This document shows positions 15,473 to 18,622 of a stretch of DNA of 18,622 nucleotides, one piece after another. The translations under genes were made by a program, and so were the position numbers. This DNA comes from Clostridia bacterium (lineage in GTDB: Bacteria; Bacillota; Clostridia; Oscillospirales; Acutalibacteraceae), in assembly GCA_017437165.1 (NCBI GenBank), contig JAFSBS010000215.1:1-18622 (forward strand). Direction: 5' to 3'. Within the stretch, counting starts at the first letter, position 1. Each line of letters begins with the position of its first letter. Under the pieces are notes generated by a model, which searched no databases, was not told where the DNA came from, and was given only the letters and a program-made list of their open reading frames with translations.

Positions 15473-16344
15473 GTTTTAATATTGGAAGTTTAAACGAACA
15501 AAAAAAACAGGAACTTTTAAAAACAGTTTCCGGTGGCAGACGCCCTCATGCCGTTCTGGTTGATGGCGGAACTGAAAAAGAACGTGAGGAAATAGCGTAT
15601 CTTTTAGCAAAGATTTATGTCTGCCCCGATGCTACAGATAGTGAGCCTTGTAATACCTGTTTATCTTGTAGAAAATCAGATGAGAAAATTCATCCTGATA
15701 TAGTAAGGATTACAAAAGACCCGGACAGAAAATATTATAGAAAAAATGAAGATGTAAGACCTATTGTTGAAGATGCTTACCAGACGCCAAATGAATCAAA
15801 AGTAAGGGTAATTATTATTCCTGAAATGCAGTTGATGAAAGTTGAAAGTCAGAATGTTCTTTTGAAAATTTTAGAGGAACCACCGACATATACAGCATTT
15901 ATTCTTACGTCTGAAAGTGCTAATAATGTTATAGGTACTGTGCTTTCAAGAGTTTCACGTTTCAGAATAGGTGAAAGTGACAATGACCTTGTTTTTAAAG
16001 AAAAAACGCTTGAAATTGTAAAAAATATTTCGGAGGCATTGTCATCTAATTATGAATTTGATATAATATCTGCTACTGCACCACTTGAGGGTAATAAACA
16101 GCGAATAGTAGAAGTACTTACAGCGTTGTCGGTATTTTTCAGAGATGCTTTGGCAGTTAAAAACGGTAGCGCATCGTTAATAAAAGATTTGGAACAGGAA
16201 GCAGAAAAAGTTGCTTTTCATTTCCCTGTATCTACTATTTTAAATTTTTATGAAAGTACAAATGAATTACTTAAATTAACGCAGGGGAATCCTAATTACA
16301 ATCTTTTAGTAGCACAGTTATGTGTTAATTTGAGAAAAAAATAA
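15469..16344 (+). CDS. holB: DNA polymerase III delta' subunit (clamp loader)
   Basis: A 291-residue AAA+ clamp-loader subunit. The N-terminal domain has a zinc-binding pattern C52-x8-C61-x2-C64-x2-C67 (CNTCLSC). The region expected to hold the P-loop (VDGGTEKEREEIA) lacks the GKT signature, as expected for delta', which does not hydrolyse ATP. Downstream are VRVIIIPEMQLMKVESQNVLLKILEEPP, the conserved sensor segment, and SRVSRF, the variant SRC-type arginine-finger motif. The delta' subunit helps load the beta clamp on DNA. It overlaps darA by four bases (ATGA), so the pair is coupled, and ricT follows after 16 bases. Confidence 0.92.
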   Translation: MSFNIGSLNEQKKQELLKTVSGGRRPHAVLVDGGTEKEREEIAYLLAKIYVCPDATDSEPCNTCLSCRKSDEKIHPDIVRITKDPDRKYYRKNEDVRPIVEDAYQTPNESKVRVIIIPEMQLMKVESQNVLLKILEEPPTYTAFILTSESANNVIGTVLSRVSRFRIGESDNDLVFKEKTLEIVKNISEALSSNYEFDIISATAPLEGNKQRIVEVLTALSVFFRDALAVKNGSASLIKDLEQEAEKVAFHFPVSTILNFYESTNELLKLTQGNPNYNLLVAQLCVNLRKK

Positions 16345-16360
16345 GACTTGGAGATATATT

Positions 16361-17224
16361 ATGGCAGAAGTTGTTGGAGTCAAATTTAAAGAAGTTGGAA
16401 AAGTCTATTACTTTTCACCTGACTCAAAAAGTTTTAACAAGGGCGATATGGTTATAGTTGAAACTTCACGCGGTGTTGAGTGTGGAGAAATCGCTATAGA
16501 AAATAAGGATGTATCTGAAAGCGAAATTATGCGTCCTTTAAAGTCTATTATCCGTTTAGCAAACGAAGAAGATGTAAAAATCAGTAAGGCTAACAGAAAA
16601 AAAGAAAAAGATGCATTCGCTTATTGTGAGAAAAAAGTTCTTGAGTTAGGGCTTGATATGAAACTTGTAGATGTAGAATGTACTTTTGACGGAAGCAAGA
16701 TTCTTTTCTACTTCACTTCAGACGGCAGAGTAGATTTCAGAGAACTTGTTAAAATTCTTGCATCAAATTTCAGAACAAGAATAGAAATGCGACAGATTGG
16801 TGTTCGTGATGAAGCAAAAATGCTTGGTGGACTTGGTATTTGCGGCAGACCATTCTGTTGTGGTCAGTATATGTCTGATTTCCACCCTGTTTCTATTAAA
16901 ATGGCAAAAGAGCAAGGTCTTTCGCTTAATCCTACAAAAATCAGTGGAACTTGTGGCAGACTTATGTGTTGCCTTAAATATGAACAGGAAACTTATGAGT
17001 ACCTTTATAAAACAACGCCAAAAGTTGGAGCTATTGTGGAAACAAGAGAAGGTAGGGGTTCTGTTGTCGAAACAAATATTTTAGCGGGTACTGTAAAAGT
17101 TCAACTTGAACGAAGACCTGAAGCGGCACCCGGGGTTTATTCTAAGAAAGATGTGAAAATTATTAAAGATGGAAAAATTCAGGTAGAAAAAAGTGAACTT
17201 GGGGCTCTTAAAGGCATAGAATAA
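16361..17224 (+). CDS. ricT: RicT/PSP1-domain protein (YaaT)
   Basis: A 287-residue PSP1-family protein. The PSP1 core contains GGLGICGRPFCCGQY (C161, C166, C167) and GTCGRLMCCLKYE (C198, C203, C204), the same cysteine positions that in Bacillus RicT contribute ligands for the Ric-complex 4Fe-4S clusters. RicT works with RicA and RicF to assist RNase Y-dependent mRNA maturation and sporulation or competence control. No ricA or ricF is in this window. A GGAG site lies eight bases before the ATG. It is the last gene of the darA-holB-ricT transcript; an AT-only hairpin of 9 bp follows (17223-17249). Confidence 0.93.
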   Translation: MAEVVGVKFKEVGKVYYFSPDSKSFNKGDMVIVETSRGVECGEIAIENKDVSESEIMRPLKSIIRLANEEDVKISKANRKKEKDAFAYCEKKVLELGLDMKLVDVECTFDGSKILFYFTSDGRVDFRELVKILASNFRTRIEMRQIGVRDEAKMLGGLGICGRPFCCGQYMSDFHPVSIKMAKEQGLSLNPTKISGTCGRLMCCLKYEQETYEYLYKTTPKVGAIVETREGRGSVVETNILAGTVKVQLERRPEAAPGVYSKKDVKIIKDGKIQVEKSELGALKGIE

Positions 17225-17249
17225 AATTTTTCTTAAAAATAAAAATTTT
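17223..17249 (+). terminator. Weak AT-only hairpin after ricT
   Basis: AAAATTTTT (17223-17231) can pair with AAAAATTTT (17241-17249) around a nine-base loop. The stem has no G-C pair, so termination would be poor; some readthrough into the ferredoxin gene is expected. Confidence 0.3.
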
Positions 17250-17252
17250 CTA

Positions 17253-17280
17253 TTGAATTTTTTAAAAGATGTGTTACAAT
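17253..17280 (+). promoter_or_regulatory. Sigma-A promoter for the ferredoxin gene
   Basis: TTGAAT at 17253-17258 and TACAAT at 17275-17280 with a 16-base spacer. The ATG of the ferredoxin gene is about 57 bases further on, preceded by a strong GGAGGAG ribosome site. Confidence 0.6.
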
Positions 17281-17337
17281 GAGTACAATAAAACTTGTAG
17301 AAGTTTTAGTTTAAACAAAAGAAGGAGGAGAGTAACA

Positions 17338-17508
17338 ATGGCATACAAAATTACTGACGCTTGCATTTCATGTGGTGCTTGTGCAGCAGATTGCCCGGTA
17401 GAAGCAATTTCTGAAGGCGATGGCATCTATGTAATTGACGCTGATGCTTGCATCGATTGTGGTGCATGTGCAGGTTCATGTCCTGTAGAAGCTCCTGTTG
17501 AAGCATAA
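17338..17508 (+). CDS. Clostridial-type 2[4Fe-4S] ferredoxin
   Basis: A 56-residue ferredoxin with two CxxCxxCxxxCP motifs: CISCGACAADCP near the start and CIDCGACAGSCP near the end, holding two low-potential 4Fe-4S clusters for electron transfer in anaerobic metabolism. A longer in-frame opening from 17269 exists, but the GAAGGAGGAG site about six bases before the ATG at 17338 fixes the start; the longer N-terminus would be basic and unlike ferredoxins. It has its own promoter and a clear terminator, so it is a single-gene unit and probably highly expressed. Confidence 0.95.
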   Translation: MAYKITDACISCGACAADCPVEAISEGDGIYVIDADACIDCGACAGSCPVEAPVEA

Positions 17509-17520
17509 TTAAAAATTATA

Positions 17521-17557
17521 AAACGGCTCACAGATTTTTCTGTGGGTCGTTTTTTTA
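17521..17557 (+). terminator. Intrinsic terminator of the ferredoxin gene
   Basis: A 12-bp stem with two G-U wobbles (17523-17534 with 17539-17550), a four-base loop and then seven T, in classic terminator form. Confidence 0.9.
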
Positions 17558-17591
17558 TTTGTAAAAATTTAATTAAATTGCTCGTAAACTC

Positions 17592-17620
17592 TTTAATTTC
17601 ATTGAGATTTGTGATATAAT
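17592..17620 (+). promoter_or_regulatory. Extended -10 promoter for the carbamoyltransferase-like gene
   Basis: A perfect TATAAT (17615-17620) is preceded by TGA, giving an extended -10. The TTTAAT (17592-17597) 17 bases upstream is only a weak -35 match. The ATG at 17682 is about 60 bases downstream. Confidence 0.55.
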
Positions 17621-17681
17621 TCAACGGATAATGGTGTTTTATGCATTTTTGTTGTAATTTCTTAAAGAAAGTAGGGGTTTT

Positions 17682-18554
17682 ATGAAAAGATTTATAGATA
17701 TTACTGACTTTACACGTGAAGAATTGCGTGAGGCGATAAATCTTGTTACATTCATAAAAGATAACCAGCATATATACGCTAAAGAAATGACAAACCGTAC
17801 TCTTATAACTGCATTTTATGAAGAGGACAGAAACGCAAAAATGGCATTTACTACTGCTGCAACAAGAATGGGTGGTTCCCACTTTGACTTTAAGTTTAAA
17901 GAGGGTGAATCTTTAAAAGATGCAGTTATGACAATGTCATCGTGTGGAGATGTTATTGTTTTAAATCATCCGAAAAAAGGTGCGGCGAGAGCGGCATCAT
18001 TATATGCTACAATTCCTGTTATAAATGCAGGTGATGGCAAAAGAGCGTATCCTGTAAAAACACTTTCAGATATTTCAAGTGTCTGGATAGAAAAAAATCA
18101 TGTTTCAAATATGAAAATAGGTTTTGTAGGTGATTTCAGTAACAATGCACTTGTAAGAGGTCTTTTACAATGTCTTAATATTTACAAGGGTAATCAGTTT
18201 TACTTTATTTCTGTAAACGGTAAACCTATTACAGATGATTTTATCTCTATAATGGACAGGCGCGAAAAACCTTTTGTAGTTTACGATAATCTTGCAGAAC
18301 CACTTCCTGAGTTAGATGTTATTTATTTTACAGAAGTAAAAAAAGATTATTTCGACTCTGTAATTCAGTACGAAGCAAGAAAACATTGTTTCACTTTAGA
18401 TGAACGGTTGTTACTTATAGCAAAACCTGAATTAGCAATTTTCATCAATTCCCACGAGGAGAAGAAATCAACGAAAGTATTGATACTGACGAAAGAGCGA
18501 AATACTTTAAAATGCTCGAATACAATGTTGATGCCGCAATTGCAATTATTATAA
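17682..18554 (+). CDS. Aspartate/ornithine carbamoyltransferase-fold pseudoenzyme, frame broken near 18440
   Basis: The first 254 residues follow the aspartate carbamoyltransferase (PyrB) fold: MKRFIDITDFTREEL at the start, a VIVLNHPKKGAA segment, PVINAGDGKRAYP and KIGFVGDF. Every active-site motif is altered. The carbamoyl-phosphate loop FFExSTRTR is FYEEDRNAK (45-53); the R of RHP is N95; the H of HPTQ is Y123 with Q changed to K; the GRTxHS segment is NNALVRG; and the R of TRVQ is E228. The protein is therefore predicted inactive for carbamoyl transfer. From about residue 253 the reading leaves the family (ends NTMLMPQLQLL), while the -1 frame continues the family to the window end. A TAGGGG ribosome site precedes the ATG. 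Fold assignment is firm; the function is unknown, possibly regulatory. Confidence 0.8.
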   Translation: MKRFIDITDFTREELREAINLVTFIKDNQHIYAKEMTNRTLITAFYEEDRNAKMAFTTAATRMGGSHFDFKFKEGESLKDAVMTMSSCGDVIVLNHPKKGAARAASLYATIPVINAGDGKRAYPVKTLSDISSVWIEKNHVSNMKIGFVGDFSNNALVRGLLQCLNIYKGNQFYFISVNGKPITDDFISIMDRREKPFVVYDNLAEPLPELDVIYFTEVKKDYFDSVIQYEARKHCFTLDERLLLIAKPELAIFINSHEEKKSTKVLILTKERNTLKCSNTMLMPQLQLL

Positions 18555-18622
18555 AACTTATAACAAAAAGAACGGGCAGACTTATTAAACCTTGTGTTGA
18601 AGAAGCGACACACGATTTTAAA
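18443..18622 (+). pseudogene. Continuation of the carbamoyltransferase-like gene in the -1 frame
   Basis: From CAT at 18443 the frame reads HQFPRGEEINESIDTDERAK and then KYFKMLEYNVDAAIAIIIKL, the counterpart of the conserved HPLPRxxEI...RAxYFxQ end of PyrB. It stays open for 60 codons to the window edge. One extra T in the four-T run at 18439-18442 would join it to the upstream frame. The break is either a real one-base deletion or a sequence error. No canonical slippery heptamer fits at the junction. Confidence 0.75.

Noticed and set aside
17269..17337. A longer N-terminus for the ferredoxin
   Set aside because: It starts inside the promoter region, is basic and unlike ferredoxins, and the GGAGGAG site directly precedes the ATG at 17338.
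18435..18446. Programmed -1 ribosomal frameshifting
   Set aside because: The junction lacks a canonical X-XXY-YYZ slippery heptamer, because the P-site codon could not re-pair after slipping, and no obvious downstream pseudoknot was seen.

Overview
The window reads as chromosomal DNA from a low-GC Gram-positive bacterium, most likely an anaerobic member of the Clostridia (Oscillospiraceae/Lachnospiraceae-like). Reasons: AT-rich sequence, strong AGGAGG-type ribosome sites, a SpoIID sporulation protein, a clostridial 2[4Fe-4S] ferredoxin, a radical SAM/SPASM enzyme, and the Firmicutes cluster darA-holB-ricT. No tRNA, rRNA, CRISPR array, insertion sequence or phage gene was seen.

Left part (1-4756, all on the minus strand): a membrane-anchored extracellular protein of unknown function, a radical SAM/SPASM protein, a beta-lactamase-fold serine hydrolase and a GNAT-like protein cut by the window edge. 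The last three lie close together, with a strong hairpin terminator between the radical SAM and hydrolase genes and a tandem heptamer repeat between the hydrolase and GNAT genes. A 261-base divergent region (4757-5017) separates them from a plus-strand operon of an OmpR-type response regulator, a short-loop histidine kinase and a small alkaline-phosphatase-superfamily enzyme (5018-7568). This region carries a TTAACA-N5-TTAACA direct repeat like a Bacillus PhoP box. A 16-bp hairpin separates the phosphatase gene from a convergent spoIID gene.

Middle (8648-15095, plus strand): a good sigma-A promoter drives citrate synthase, followed by a 1040-residue protein, the most unusual gene here. It has eight predicted membrane segments, four AT-hook-like KRGRGRP motifs, a charged helix of about 310 residues and an acidic tail. 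An AEC transporter and an overlapping QueG-like double-cluster iron-sulfur protein follow.

Right part (15083-18622, plus strand): a near-consensus promoter drives darA (c-di-AMP receptor), holB (clamp-loader delta') and ricT (PSP1/Ric complex). Then come a ferredoxin with its own promoter and terminator, and an aspartate carbamoyltransferase-fold gene. The latter has lost essentially every catalytic residue and carries a -1 frameshift near 18440; it runs off the window.

The best candidates for undescribed biology are the membrane/AT-hook/long-helix protein and the carbamoyltransferase pseudoenzyme.
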